Origin: Trichobilharzia regenti
Lineage: Eukaryota > Platyhelminthes > Trematoda > Strigeidida > Schistosomatidae
Length of the DNA: 64,000 bases
Direction: 5' to 3'
Assembly (NCBI GenBank): GCA_944472135.2
Contig: OX235265.1
Span: forward strand, 39,219,459 to 39,283,458
Positions 21,716 to 32,830 of the stretch are shown here, one piece after another. The position numbers and the translations under genes were made by a program. Position 1 is the first letter of the stretch; every line of letters starts with the position of its first letter. A model generated the notes under the pieces. The model saw only the letters and a list, made by a program, of their open reading frames with translations, did no database searches and was not told where the DNA came from.

Positions 21716-22358
21716 TCAGTTAATCGGGAAAATGGGAATAACGTTATAGTATATACTATTGGTTGATATAAGTAGTTGAGGGAGCCATGCATTTCAAGCA
21801 GTAGCGTTTTCTAGCCAAATCGAAGTGATCTGCACTTCAAAAGGCTGTTTAACTCATTTCGCAACGAATACACACATCAGCGGTGTGTACCCGAATGGAT
21901 TCAGCTTAGAAAAGTGAATCGGTTCAAACCAGTCGAATTTAAAGTCTATTTGTGGTGAATGAATGAATAGATGTTATTGTTATTTGTAGTCGCCATCCTT
22001 GTGTTCAACTTATGGTGATTTACCACTGCCTAGTTATTTTCGAGCATAAAACAGACACAGCCAATTGGTTATTATTGGTTAGGATCTTTGTCTACAGAAA
22101 CAATTTTCCTTTGACTACCAGTAATACTATTTCGTCTCAGTTATTAATTAGTTAGTTGGTTTTTTTAATGTGAAACTAGGAGACGTACATATGGTTTATC
22201 TATTTAATTTTTTCTTTTTTTGATGTATGTAGGAAAAACTGCTGCACAACGTCTTCAGTTTCTCTAGGGACCTGTATAAGTTAGAATTTATATCCAGTTC
22301 TCGGCGAAATTATATTTATTCAATATCTAGTATATATACACCTATTATTATTTTTATT
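21716..22358. other. Stretch without recognised gene
   Basis: Ordinary AT-rich DNA, no feature supported. Confidence 0.35.
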
Positions 22359-22359
22359 A

Positions 22360-22576
22360 TTTTATTCCTTAAGGTTCCTAGTGGAACATAGAGTTTCAAG
22401 CTAGAGCTTTAAAGTTTAGGTAGCAGTGGATAAGATTACTTGTCTGATACCCAACCTTTCCATTTTACCGTTCTTTTTACCTGTTTAGTGAGGCTTAGGA
22501 GTGCATCCGCCGGCGATCGAGCCCCGAACCATCTGCGTTGTTGGTGGACATTCAACAGCTGTGCCACCGACGCATA
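22360..22576 (-). repeat. SINE-A, degenerate
   Basis: Order from the left: ccttaaggttcctagtggaa (3' end), gatacccaacctttcc, ggcgatcgagcccc (B box), gctgtgccaccgacgc (head), with several substitutions. Confidence 0.8.
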
Positions 22577-22732
22577 CTTTCTCACTCGTTAATGAAATTC
22601 ATCATTCGGTTTCTTCTCTTATTTTAAAAAAGAACTTAAAGTAGAATAGCTATTAAATTTGGTGGTCTAAACTAAAACTGCATAAACCTCGACTACTTTT
22701 CATTGTCTGACAGGATTTCAACACAAATACAG

Positions 22733-23128
22733 TTATTCAAGTGTTGGTTTGTAGGAATTTGGTTGGTTACAGGGTTCCATCATGAGCTGACATTAGTTAG
22801 AGAAGCATTGGAAAACCTGGAAGTCGTGACCAGTAGGATGCAGCAGGTCGAGTGTGATGACAAATACTCACCGAAGACATTGGCTAGCGGTCGCGCTATG
22901 TCGTGAGTTGGCAGAAGTTAGAATTCATGGGCTAGCCATTGGATCGGGTCCCAGTGCCTTAATGGTTTATGAGCTCGCTGGCCTTGTAATCAGGTTCTGG
23001 GGTCGAACCCCTGTGGGTGGGTACTGCTGAAGAGTCTCAAACTAGGCTGACGAAACGGCTGTCCAGGACTCCTTGGTTTTCAATAGTTCTCTAACCAATG
23101 TCAGCTCACGATGAAATCCTGTAACAAA
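22733..23128 (+). repeat. SINE-Ba copy with inverted tail arm and hammerhead with intact core
   Basis: The left arm (caagtgttggtttgtaggaa ... attggaaaacc) is the inverse of the usual Ba tail. Then come body (cgaagacattggctagcggt), tRNA-like unit (cagtgccttaatggtttatg, B box gggtcgaaccc), hammerhead (own entry) and tail to 23128. Confidence 0.85.
23021..23069 (+). ncRNA. Hammerhead ribozyme-like fold with complete core (SINE-Ba)
   Basis: Stem I GTACTG/CAGGAC (one mismatch), core CTGAAGA (23027-23033), stem II GTC.../GAC, GAAA (23052-23055), stem III CGGCTG, cleavage triplet GTC with predicted cut between 23063 and 23064. Stem III has no loop, so cleavage in cis would be poor; dimer formation is the known solution for such minimal hammerheads. 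Of the SINE-B copies I examined, this is the one keeping C3, G5, A6, G8, A9, G12, A13 and A14 in register. Confidence 0.6.
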
Positions 23129-23129
23129 T

Positions 23130-23550
23130 ACAGTTAGCTTTTCAGTTGACACACTTCTGACAAATTTCATGGTTTACTAACTGCATTCTAAGAGAATGTT
23201 TTATTTTTGAGCTAGTGAAATTATCTTTCCCATCTCTTGAACTGAGAGCTGAAAATAATGACTAGAGTATCATCAAAGATTTTCTATACACTGTAACATT
23301 CATCATTTGTTGTTTATCACTCATGTGCCTCAATTCTCTACCTGTTTTATTTTATACATTGAATAATACATAGTGTTTTGTAAACCCATTTATCCTCATA
23401 GATGTACGTATTCGTATGTAGACTGTAGTGGGGCTGTAGTATTTCTCCCTATTTTAGTATTTTCGCCTTTCTCTCTCCCTCTCTCCCTCAATCATTCGTC
23501 ATTTTGATTTTCGATCCTTTCCTTTCCTTTTGCAAAAGAATCACTTTTAC
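23130..23550. other. Stretch without recognised gene
   Basis: Includes pyrimidine-rich text at 23465-23530 (ctctctccctctctccctca). No exon that I can support follows it. Confidence 0.35.
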
Positions 23551-23760
23551 TCAGTTACAGGATTTCATCATGAGCTGACATTAGTTAGAAAACCATTGGA
23601 AAACCTGGAGGGAGTACTGGACAGCTGTTTCATCCTAGTTTGGGACTCTCCGTCAATACGCACCCACAGCCCGGGTTCAAACTCAAGATCTTCCGGTTAA
23701 AAGGCGAGCTCGTAGACCATAAAGTCACTGGGATCCGGTCCAATGGCCGGTGCATGCATT

Positions 23761-24633
23761 CCAACTGGACCCCGTCAACCCCTAACTTAGTGATAGGGAG
23801 TGAAGTGATAGAACATGTTGACCACTTCACCTACTTGGGAAGTTGTATTAGCACCAACGGACTGATTGGCGATGAAATCTCAGCACGGATCCGAAAAGCT
23901 CGAGCTGCTTTCGCTGACTTACACCATCTCTGGCGTAGGCGTGACATCCGGTTATCAACCAAGGGACGTGTGTACTGCTCATCAGTTCGCTCCGTCCTTC
24001 TCTATGGCTCTGAAACATGGCCAATACGCGTTGAAGACATGAAAAGGTTGACTGCTTTCGATCATAGATGTCTGCGATCTCTGTCTCACGTTAGGTGGTT
24101 ACACAAGATAAGTAATGTTGACGTTAGGCGTAGAGTGTTGGGCAAAGAGGGAAAATCAATCGACGAGGCTATAAAGTTACATAGACTAAGATGGCTAGGT
24201 CACGTGCTGCGCATGCCTAACCACCGCCTCCCCCGACGGGCTTTGCTAGCTGACATAGGTGAAGGTTGGAAAAGAGCCAGTGGTGGCCAAACAAAAACAT
24301 GGCCTCATCAATCCATGAAATCCTTGACAGTTAAACTGAGTCAGGTAGGGAGATGCAGACTCCCGGGTTGGGGCCCTCGGGACTCTAGGAATCAATGGCT
24401 AGAGACAATAGGTGACATGGCTCAAAATCGTTGTCAATGGCGCAGATGTATTCAGTCTCGGTAATCTTTCATATTCCTTTCTACAATTACCCATTCTGTT
24501 TCACTCTTATATTTGTCAAACTCTATTGATTGTCTTCACTCATCTTCTTGTCTACCTTGTATGCCAATTGGAACGTGGCAACTCGAACTGGTGGACTTCG
24601 GTGCCAAGTTCTATGTTGAATCCAGACAGACCA
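23761..24633 (+). pseudogene. LINE-2 RT C-terminal fragment with 3' end (copy A)
   Basis: An open frame from about 23761 to 24464 encodes the end of a non-LTR reverse transcriptase protein: [69 protein letters not shown], ending in QNRCQWRRCIQSR. RT motifs A to C are lost by 5' truncation. 23761-24138 is almost letter-identical to 38759-39136. The 3' UTR ends at ttctatgttgaatccagac. A short repeat (ccaact) flanks it at 23756 and about 24629. Confidence 0.88.
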
Positions 24634-24676
24634 ACTTCTGCCGATTCACGACATAGCGTGACCACTAGCCAATGTC

Positions 24677-25283
24677 CTGCGTTCTATCTCTCGTGTGAAG
24701 TGGCATAATAAGGTGAACAATATTGAGGTTAGGCGTCGAGTGCTAGATAAGGATGGGAAATCAGTCGACTAGGCTGTGAAGTTACACTGATTGAGATGGT
24801 TAGAACATGTGTTACCTATGCCTAGTCATCGCCTTCCTCGACAATGAGCAATGTTAGCTGACATAGGGTAACGCTGGAAAACAGCTAGCGGAGGTCAAAC
24901 CAAAACATGGAGACACCAGTCAATTTAATCTACAATAGTTAGTTTAGGCCAGCCACGTAGAAAGGTGTAGACTTCCTAACTGGTTGGGGTCCTCGCGATG
25001 GTAAAATCCAATGAAGGCTGGAAACAATTGGTGATATGGCCGGCTCAAAGTGATCGTTCTCAATGGCTGTCGCAGATGCATCCACTCCTTGTGACTTATG
25101 ATTTCCAATGAAACTATATTGTTCTTCGTTATTACTCTTCCTTTGTCCCACACCTCTGTTTACTGTCTCTAATATGCATTTCTTCTACTTTCTTCCCTTG
25201 CTTTGTGTGGTGCATGTGGGGAGTGTGGCGACTTGAACTGGTGCACATCGTTGCAAAGTTCTATGTCGAAAACAGACAGACAG
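24677..25283 (+). pseudogene. LINE-2 3' fragment (copy B), 13-bp TSD
   Basis: Flanked by actagccaatgtc at 24664-24676 and 25284-25296, so it inserted into SINE-B. It contains a decayed VNNIEVRRRVLDKDGKS, KLH.LRWLEHVLPMP and the 3' end to gttctatgtcgaaaacagac with a (cagac)n tail. It closely resembles 36008-36485 and the inverse of 30580-31010. Confidence 0.9.
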
Positions 25284-26014
25284 ACTAGCCAATGTCTTCG
25301 GCGAGTATATATCCTCGCGCCCTATCTTCTGCACCATACTGATCACGACCATTGGATTGGGTCCCAGTGGCTTACTTGTCTACGAGATCGCTAGCGTTGT
25401 AACCAGAAGGTCCTGGTTTCGACCCCTTTGTGGTGAGTCCGTACTGATGGAGAATCCCAAACTAGGAGGTCGGGAACAGCTGTCCAGTACTCCCTTCAGA
25501 TTTTTCAATGTTTCTCTAACCAATGTCAGCTCATGCTGAAATCCTGCAACCAATCACCCAAATCCCTACAAACCAATACTTGAATCACGTTTACTGTTTG
25601 ATTTTAAAACGAAAACCGTATTTTCCAATTTTTCTATGGATCATTCACAGTCTCTTATTATTTCAAAATATGTTTGTTTTTCATATTTTAAGCGAGGTCA
25701 TCATTTTCGCGCATATATATACATATATAACATAAGTCTGAATATTTATAAGTTATGAATTTATACAACGTTTGCTTATCTTTGTTATCTGCGGCAATTA
25801 TTTTTCAAAAGAATATTTCAGAGTTTTTGTTTTTACTGGTTCATTCTGTGTCTCTCTGGCCTTCCCTACCGCCTCCCCTCCCAGCCTTCAGTCTCACTAT
25901 CTCCACCTTCTCATAAATCACAAGATTTTCCCCTTTGAAATCTTTCCCTTTTCAAAAAAAACAAAATCCTCTTTCAAGCAAAACTGTCACTGTGTCTATT
26001 TCTTTTTTGTCGTA

Positions 26015-26200
26015 TTAAGGTCGCTTCGATCTCTCACTGGTAGAATATTCGTCAATCATACGTGTGATTCGTGGTTCGATTCCCGGCCGACTCGTTTGCT
26101 TAGCTAGCTGATGGTAGGTAGTGTAAGCCTAGTCGCAAGGGAAGATTGCACGTGAGGCTTTCTACGACGCCGCACCACAGATTCAAAACACCAACGCTAA
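26015..26200 (+). repeat. Degenerate tRNA-like SINE
   Basis: A tRNA-like block (cttcgatctctcactggtag as A-box region, tggttcgattcccgg as B box at 26070-26085) is followed by an unfamiliar body (ggtaggtagtgtaagcctag). It may be a diverged SINE-D or another family. Confidence 0.45.
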
Positions 26201-26239
26201 TGAAATTCCAAAGTCCAGTATTCCTTTTGGAATGCAAAT

Positions 26240-26448
26240 TTTTTTATTTATTTATTTTATTTTTGATTTTTGGTTACAGCTTGATTCTACACTGTATTTT
26301 TAGTACAAGTATGAAATTTTCAGCATGGATATCGGTAGCTCAAATTTTGCAAGCCGACCATAGATATCAGGTGTGTGTCGGCAGGGGATCGAACCCCGGA
26401 CCATATGCATGGTCGTCGAGAGTCCTAACCACTGTGCCACCGACGCAC
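26240..26448 (-). repeat. SINE-D copy
   Basis: Well preserved: cagcttgattctacactgta, tacaagtatgaaattttcag, gatatcggtagctcaaattt, then B box ggggatcgaacccc and head ccactgtgccaccgacgc on the complementary strand. Confidence 0.85.
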
Positions 26449-26449
26449 A

Positions 26450-28045
26450 ATAAAGTAAAAACAAAATAGAATAAAAAAATGATATATGACTCTTTCTCTG
26501 TAGTAGTTGTTGTTACTGCTGCTTTAAAAAGTTGTGTTGGTAACAATAAAATTGTTGCCGTATGAAATTGTTGTATTAGCATTTTTCACGTCTTTATTTA
26601 CTTATTTTTTTTCATTTAATTTTTGTTTTTTGACAAAATGAAATATTTCCTCTGAAATACTGAAGAACCGAAAAATACGGAAAACATTTTTTTATCTTTA
26701 GGTTCCAAAGACAATTTTTTGGTCGATTCAAACATTGCACGCACACACAGACACATAAATATATAAGCGCACACACGAGCATGTTTTAACGGAAAACCCA
26801 CCAACCCACCCACCCCTTCTGAAGAAAAATAATCACTGAAATAATAAAAAAAAGAGTAGAAACAGTTGCTGTTGTCGATTTTTGTTACAGACATTCTTCG
26901 TGTCTGCATTTTTTCTCTTCAAAGAATTCTTATCCTAAGTTTAGTGTCAGTATAATTTTTTTTGGCAGTGTCGATTTTTTTTCTGTTCATCTGTGTTTTG
27001 CCTTGTAAATGCTGAATATAAATAAAGTTGTGTAAAAGAAGAATTGAGAGAATTGACCATACACGCACAAACACCCACACACTTTATTCTCTCTTTCCTG
27101 TCACCTCTTCCTTGTTTGTATGTTTTTGTTGACTTCTTTTGTATATTATTCACATTATTTTGATACTTTTGTGTTTTTTTTAAAGTGTCTTTATTATCTA
27201 GTTGGGGTTGTGGTTATACATATTTAGTGTAGGTATTTTCGGCATTTTCAATACTCTATCGGGTAGATTTATGACATCATTCATTCAGTCAAGCATAAAC
27301 GTATATATGTATATGTTTCCTTCGATTACAGTTCTCATTGTACATTATTATTTTTGTTTTGTCAAACTATTATCACAACGAGATGTGTGCCTGTTAAGAA
27401 AAGAAAAAAGTGTTCATTTACGTGTAAAATCATTTCACGCGTATGGTAGTATGCTTCGTTAATTTTACTCAGACAACATAATTTTTCTCTTAACTTTGCC
27501 CAGTATTTTCTCCAACGTTTTTAGTTTCACACTTTCTCTACACTGGTTGGTTGAAAGACAACTTTGTGATGTGGCACGAGGAGGAGGAGGAGGAGGTTTA
27601 ACATCGAATGCATTAATAATTATTTGACATAAAGTACAAAAAGGTTAAAAGAAGCATTTCTCTTTTAAAAGGCAATTTTTTTTTACCCGGTTGACCACCA
27701 CCAGTTAGTTATTCGGTTCCTCTCTCTCTCTTTTATGTTTTCTGCTTTTATTAACCAATATCCTCTTCTTTCCGTATTATCTTAATGAAACATTGAAAGG
27801 TTTTGTGTTTTTGCCGGGGGAGGGGCGGGAGGGCGGCTATTCAAAAGTGTCATGTTATTTCCATGTAGCCTTAGTTATTGAACAACTTTTTTACCATTCA
27901 TGTCATGTATTTTACAGAAACAGATGGAAATGTTAAACCTAATGTCTATCTAATTTGCTCCTGAGTGTTGGATGATGTTGTTTATGTGCACCAAACACAC
28001 ACACACATATACACACAGGATAGTATAGTGAAGAACATAAGATAT
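26450..28045. other. 1.6-kb TE-poor island, no gene recognised
   Basis: None of the window's repeat families is visible here. It is T/A-rich with a (GGA)5 run at 27579-27596, CA-rich patches (26735-26790, 27060-27085, 28000-28018) and pyrimidine tracts. Open frames are short and without recognisable domains. It could hold an undetected exon, UTR or regulatory sequence of the convertase gene. Confidence 0.4.
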
Positions 28046-28049
28046 AATG

Positions 28050-28095
<46 letters not shown>
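28050..28095. repeat. (AT)n microsatellite
   Basis: About 46 bp of AT, at the left edge of the element with inverted ends. Confidence 0.95.
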
Positions 28096-28100
<5 letters not shown>

Positions 28101-28852
28101 GGCGCAGTTAAACTTTAAACACCACTAATTACCAATAGAGTGCGACCACACCAGTGACCTTGAAACACTCATTGAGCAAGTTGGTGAAACCTGGCAAGTG
28201 ATGTCATCATCAATAAAATGTGCTCATCGAAGTGTTATGCTATTAAATGGGATTTCTGGTAAGTTTCACCTTGGGTTTGGTAAAGATTAAGTCACGCTTT
28301 AAGCCAAGAACAAGTCAGAGTTTGGTTAAGCTAATAAAGGCGACATTAGGGTTGGTTCGAGTTAGATTACGGTTATTTTAGGGATATTTTCGCTTTAGGC
28401 TTAGGTTCAGGAAAGATTAGGTTTATTGTTAGGGTTAGAAGACCTAAATAATTACTCTATAAGAATAGAACTTGTGCACTGTGGTAGAGTATAATTCCGC
28501 TGTGGGTAACATTTTGATAAAGTCTCACGGTGTTGTACAGTAATATTTACTGATGACCACGTTTCGAGCACAATTTATTGCTCAGGAAATATAACTATAT
28601 TACTATATTACACTATGAGACTTTATCAGAATAAATTTTACCCACAATGGAATTATACTCTGTCGATACTCCAACCTAAGAGTGAAAAGTATCCTATGTA
28701 ACAATTTTCTACAGTTTTTATGCATCTTCTTCATAAACATATGTATTCCATACACGAAAGTGCCTCCTTCACGTGATTGGTGCTTTCGAGGTTATTCGCT
28801 GATTGGTAGTTGGTGGTGCTTAAAGTTTAACTTTGCCGTATAAACCATTTCT
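28094..28852. repeat. 760-bp element with terminal inverted repeats
   Basis: The left end (acggcgcagttaaactttaa, 28098-28140) matches the complement of the right end (gtggtgcttaaagtttaact, 28808-28845) over about 45 bp. Inside are degenerate gttaggg-like repeats (28345-28440) and a second inverted repeat at 28487-28680 (agtataattccgctgtgggt versus its complement). No ORF. It could be a MITE/foldback element or paired PLE termini; the inner hairpin (gagcaataaattgtgctc then GAAAcg on the minus strand) favours a PLE link. Confidence 0.65.
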
Positions 28853-29152
28853 GTCACATTTAACCTCCAGTCATTACGTCATAGAGCTGAACTATGTATC
28901 ACCTATTGAGGGTTTTCAATCCAGAAGGTATCATTATTCCATACTTAGTGATTTTTCGACATATCAACAACCCTGTATATGGTGGCTGAGTTGGATCGAT
29001 AGGTGTTGCGTTGATAGTGTTTTTAAAAATTACATATTGTTCGACACTGAGTTTCCAAAGACTTTCCAGCCATCGCCTTCAGTGTCAGTAGAAATTTAAC
29101 AACTTCTGTAAACTTGTTAGGTGGACTGCATTATGAGTTAGCAGAAGTAGAA

Positions 29153-29392
29153 AAGCGTCGGTGGCGCAGCGGTTAGGACGCTCGCCGACCGTGCAAACGG
29201 TCTGGGGTTCGATCCCTGGCCACCGAATCACTCCTTTACCTCGCTAAGCCGGAAATAATCCTGGTAAAGAGGAAAGGTTGGGCATGAGGCTAGCAACCCC
29301 ATCCTGTAAAATAAACACTACTACAGAAACTTCAAGCCACTAGCTTGAAGCCCTATGTTCCACTGGGAACGTGAAGGAGTAAAAGAAAAAAA
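29153..29392 (+). repeat. SINE-A, full-length, with 10-bp TSD
   Basis: Cleanest tRNA head in the window: gcgtcggtggcgcagcggtt, B box ggggttcgatccc. Body and RTE-like 3' end complete. TSD agaagtagaa at 29143-29152 and 29393-29402. Confidence 0.92.
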
Positions 29393-29399
29393 AGAAGTA

Positions 29400-29780
29400 G
29401 AAGATCAAGAGACCCAAAATGTCTATTCACCAGGTAGATGGGGATTTTTTCACTCTGTGGTCTGATGATCCCAAGCTATACCCCTCTCAGGATCTTCGTT
29501 GTGCTCGGTCGAAAATTTCCAAATTGTAGCAAACAACTGTAGTTTGTTTATTAATTTCTATTGATTTACTGAGTTATGTTAGTTGATTACAGGGTGGTCA
29601 ACCTCGCATCACTAATAAAGATTTGTCGTACAGAGTCTGGATAATAAGTTGTTTTCCTAACAGATTTAATATTCGATCCTGAATGGTTTATTACCAAACT
29701 ATATGGATTCACTATTACCCAATTTATAGAGAAACAAAGTAATTTTTAGTTACATAAACTCTTATATAGACTGTTTGATG
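29400..29780. other. Stretch without recognised gene
   Basis: No repeat family or exon recognised. Confidence 0.35.
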
Positions 29781-29794
29781 ATGTTACAGGATTG

Positions 29795-30032
29795 TTTTTT
29801 TTTATTTCCTTCACGTTCCCAGTGGAACATAGGGCTTCAAGCTAATGGCTTGAAGTTTCTGTAGCAGTGTTTAATTTTACAGGATGGGGTTGCTAGCCTC
29901 ATGCCCAACCTTTCCTCTTTACCAGTATTATTTCCGGCTTAGCGAGGTAAAGGAGTGATTCGGTGGCCGGGGATCGAACCTCGTACCATGTGCATGGTCG
30001 GCGAGCAAGCCAACCGCTGTGCTACCGACGCA
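29795..30032 (-). repeat. SINE-A, full-length
   Basis: From ccttcacgttcccagtggaa (3' end) to accgctgtgctaccgacgca (head) without large gaps. Probable TSD ta(c/t)(a/t)ggattgt just outside each end (about 29785 and 30037), one mismatch. Confidence 0.9.
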
Positions 30033-30034
30033 CG

Positions 30035-30575
30035 CTACTGGATTGTAGTGTTCTGTAATTCCCTGCTGCAGTAATGCATCGTTTGGTCAATGACGACTGT
30101 CATACTTAAGGGACATCTTGAAGTCTAAAGCACAAACATATGTGAGAAGTGATCATCTTCCTTGGAAATTCAATGAGTATATCACAGAAAGGCCTTTGAA
30201 GTGCAAAATATTTAAATTCAATCTCAAGATGATTCGTATCTCCACTGAGCCTAGCTATATGACCTAGTGATAGACCACCTGTAGAAGTGATTTAAGTATC
30301 CGAGGCGGGCGGGGGGAACATCAGCTCCTTCGAAGTTGCAGATACACCTTGTAGTCAGGTGCCGACAACCACGAGATGTAGATTCAGAATTTTCGGCAGA
30401 TTGTCTCCAAGTCCCTAGCAGTCAATCTCTACTCTGTTGATGAAACAGTTCATGCATGAATTTTTACTCTATGAGTTTCAATATCTCTTTGTGGTGCATA
30501 CTTGAACACTGTATAAACTTAAGTTGTTTTGTTTTTTTAATCAATCTTTTATTCACTTGTGTTTTAGTTAACTAG
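30035..30575. other. Unassigned stretch, possible old SINE-C relic
   Basis: 30290-30440 has blocks (gaacatcagctccttcgaag, gcagatacaccttgtagtca) loosely resembling the 3' part of SINE-C at 32735-32790. Too diverged for a firm call. Confidence 0.3.
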
Positions 30576-30579
30576 TTAA

Positions 30580-31785
30580 TATCTGTCCGTTATCGAAATA
30601 GAACTTTGCAACGATGTGCACCAGTTCAAGTCGCCACACTCCCCACATGCACCACACAAAGCAAGAGAAGGAAGTACAAGAAATGCGAAATAGAGACAGT
30701 AAACAGAAGTGTGAGACGAAGGAAGAGTAATAACGAAGAACAATATAGTTTCATTGGAAATCATAAGTCATAAGGAGTGGATGCATCTGCGACAGCCATT
30801 GAGAACGATCACTTTGAGCCGGCCATATCACCAATTGTTTCCAGCCTTTATTGGTTTCCGTCGCGAGGACCCCAACCAGTTAGGAAGTCTACACCTTTCT
30901 ACGTGGCTGGCCTAAACTAACTGTTGTAGATTAAATTGACTGGTGTCTCCATGTTTTGGTTTGACCTCCGCTAGCTGTTTTCCAGCGTTACCCTATGTCA
31001 GCTAACATTGCTCATTGTCGAGGAAGGCGATGACTAGGTATAGGTAACACATGTTCTAACCATCTCAATCGGTGTAACTTCACAGCCTAGTCGATTGATT
31101 TCCCCTCCTTATCTAGCACTCGACGCCTAACCTCAATATTGTTCACCTTATTATGCCACTTCACACGAGAGATAGAACGCAGGCACCTATGATCGAAGAC
31201 AGCTAATCTTTTCATGTCTTCCACTCTCAATGGCCAGGTCTCACAGCCGGCCATAAAGGAGGACACAGCGGAATGATGAGCAGTACACCCGCCCTTTGGT
31301 CGATAGCCAGCCGGATATCACGTCTACGCCAGAGACGGCGTAATTTGGCATATTCAAAACTAGCCCTCTGTATCCGTACTGAGATTTCGTCAGAGATCAA
31401 CCCGTCGGCGTTGGCTGATGGTACTTCCGAAATAAGTGAAGCGGTCAACGTGCTCTACCACTTCACTCCCTATTTATAATCTAGGAGTCGGTGTAGTCCA
31501 GTCCTGTACCACCATCTTGCATTTGGCGGGAGCGAATCGCATGCCAAACATTCATAGATTGCGGCTCAAGGTGTTTAGAAGACTCTGCATTTCGTCAGCG
31601 TCTTCGCCTAGAAGGACTATATCGTCTGCATATTGTAAGTCAATGAGATTATTCCCTGGTAGCAAGTCAATCCATGAGTCTCTGAAGTGAGCTAGGGTTA
31701 AATCTATTAATACATCTGTGATGAAATTGAATAGAAATGGGGATAATGGACATCCCTGACGGACTAGGTAATATTGCATATTTCA
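30580..31785 (-). pseudogene. LINE-2 copy with RT motifs B and C
   Basis: The minus strand starts inside the RT: VRQGCPLSPFLFNFI (motif B) and LQYADDIVLLGEDADEM (motif C, YADD), then LNTLSRNL. After frameshifts follow the STKGRVYCS-equivalent and a 3' UTR ending at 30590 (gttatcgaaatagaactttg on the plus strand). 30590-31010 is nearly identical to the inverse of 36034-36470. Confidence 0.85.
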
Positions 31786-31789
31786 GACT

Positions 31790-32370
31790 AAATCCAGGCC
31801 ATATCTTGTTCAAAAATGGATACTACATGTGTGTTTTTAATCCTATTTTATGGGATTCTCTTTTTTATTTGTCATGAGAAGTATACTTTTCTACAGTCAC
31901 TTCCGCCTATCGAAGTATCTCTCTGTATGTGTGTGTTTGTCAGCAGCTGATGATATAATCTGTTGGTATCAGCTGTTGTTACTGCTGCTGATTTTAATTT
32001 AGGCTGAAATTGTAATTGTCAGTTATCATTATGATAATTATAGATTATATGACAAGACGGATATGATTACTTGTTATTTCTATCATAATTGAATATATCA
32101 TTTTGACATTATACTTCATTTCCCTACTTTTCATCTGTTTTCTTTTATTCATTTGTGTTATCTTTAAGTCAAGTAGTGTGAAATATTTCAACATTTGGTG
32201 TTTTTGTATGCCTTTTACCTTTTGAAATCACCTTAGGGTATCTTTGATTTTTGTAGTTTAAAAATTCGAATATGGTTATTTTCTATATTTTAGCGCTTTT
32301 AGTTGTAATATATCTCTCAGTAGTGCCTATTCTTTAGGCTTAATTCACCGATAGGCGACGAAAGAACTTT
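31790..32370. other. Stretch without recognised gene
   Basis: No repeat family or exon recognised. Confidence 0.35.
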
Positions 32371-32830
32371 GATTGGATATTAGTAACTGGGGTGATGCGT
32401 CTAGTCCTTTGTTTGGTGCAGACTAAATTCTATCAGTCAGGTAGGTTTGCAATGTGGCCAGCATTCTAGGTGGCTTGCCATCATGGTGGACACATTGATT
32501 TGGTGATATTAGGTGGTTGGAGGTCACCTAGCATGGTGGCCACATTGCAAACCTACCTGACTGGTAGAATTCAGTCTGCATCAAAGAAAGGGAATAGACA
32601 CATCACACTAGTTACTAGTGTCCAGTCAAAGTATCCAATAGAATCCTACGAGAGGTCAACCATCAGCTTGAATAGCTCAGTGGTAACGTCTCTGACTGAA
32701 GGCGGCACTGGGTGACACGGGTTCGAATCTCAGAAGGGATATGAGTTCCTTCAGGGTTGGAGATACGCCTTGCTGGCTAGGTCGTGCAAGGCTTCCTAGC
32801 GATTGCTTGCAACCATTTAAGAACTTTGAT
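32371..32830 (+). repeat. SINE-C with about 60-bp inverted arms
   Basis: 32408-32470 (tttggtgcagactaaattct, caggtaggtttgcaatgtgg) is mirrored by 32526-32588. A tRNA-like unit follows on the plus strand (gaatagctcagtggtaacgt at 32670, B box gggttcgaatct at 32718), with a body ending near ggcttcctagcgattgcttg. The single-copy form at 15679-16015 lacks the second arm. Confidence 0.82.

Larger units (their letters stand above)
23553..25580. repeat. SINE-B foldback split by two LINE-2 insertions
   Basis: Three SINE-B pieces remain. 23553-23760 is a minus-strand tail, hammerhead-like and tRNA part. 24628-24676 is a minus-strand body (cttctgccgattcacgacat). 25284-25580 is body remainder then plus-strand tRNA (gggtcccagtggcttacttg), fold and tail (ccaaatccctacaaacc). 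Removal of the two LINE-2 insertions restores a continuous foldback. Confidence 0.8.

Noticed and set aside
29153..29230. Genuine tRNA genes at the tRNA-like heads (also 16856, 35520, 32670, 62563 and others)
   Set aside because: A and B boxes are good, but no clean acceptor stem could be traced and each is followed by a SINE body; they are SINE promoters.
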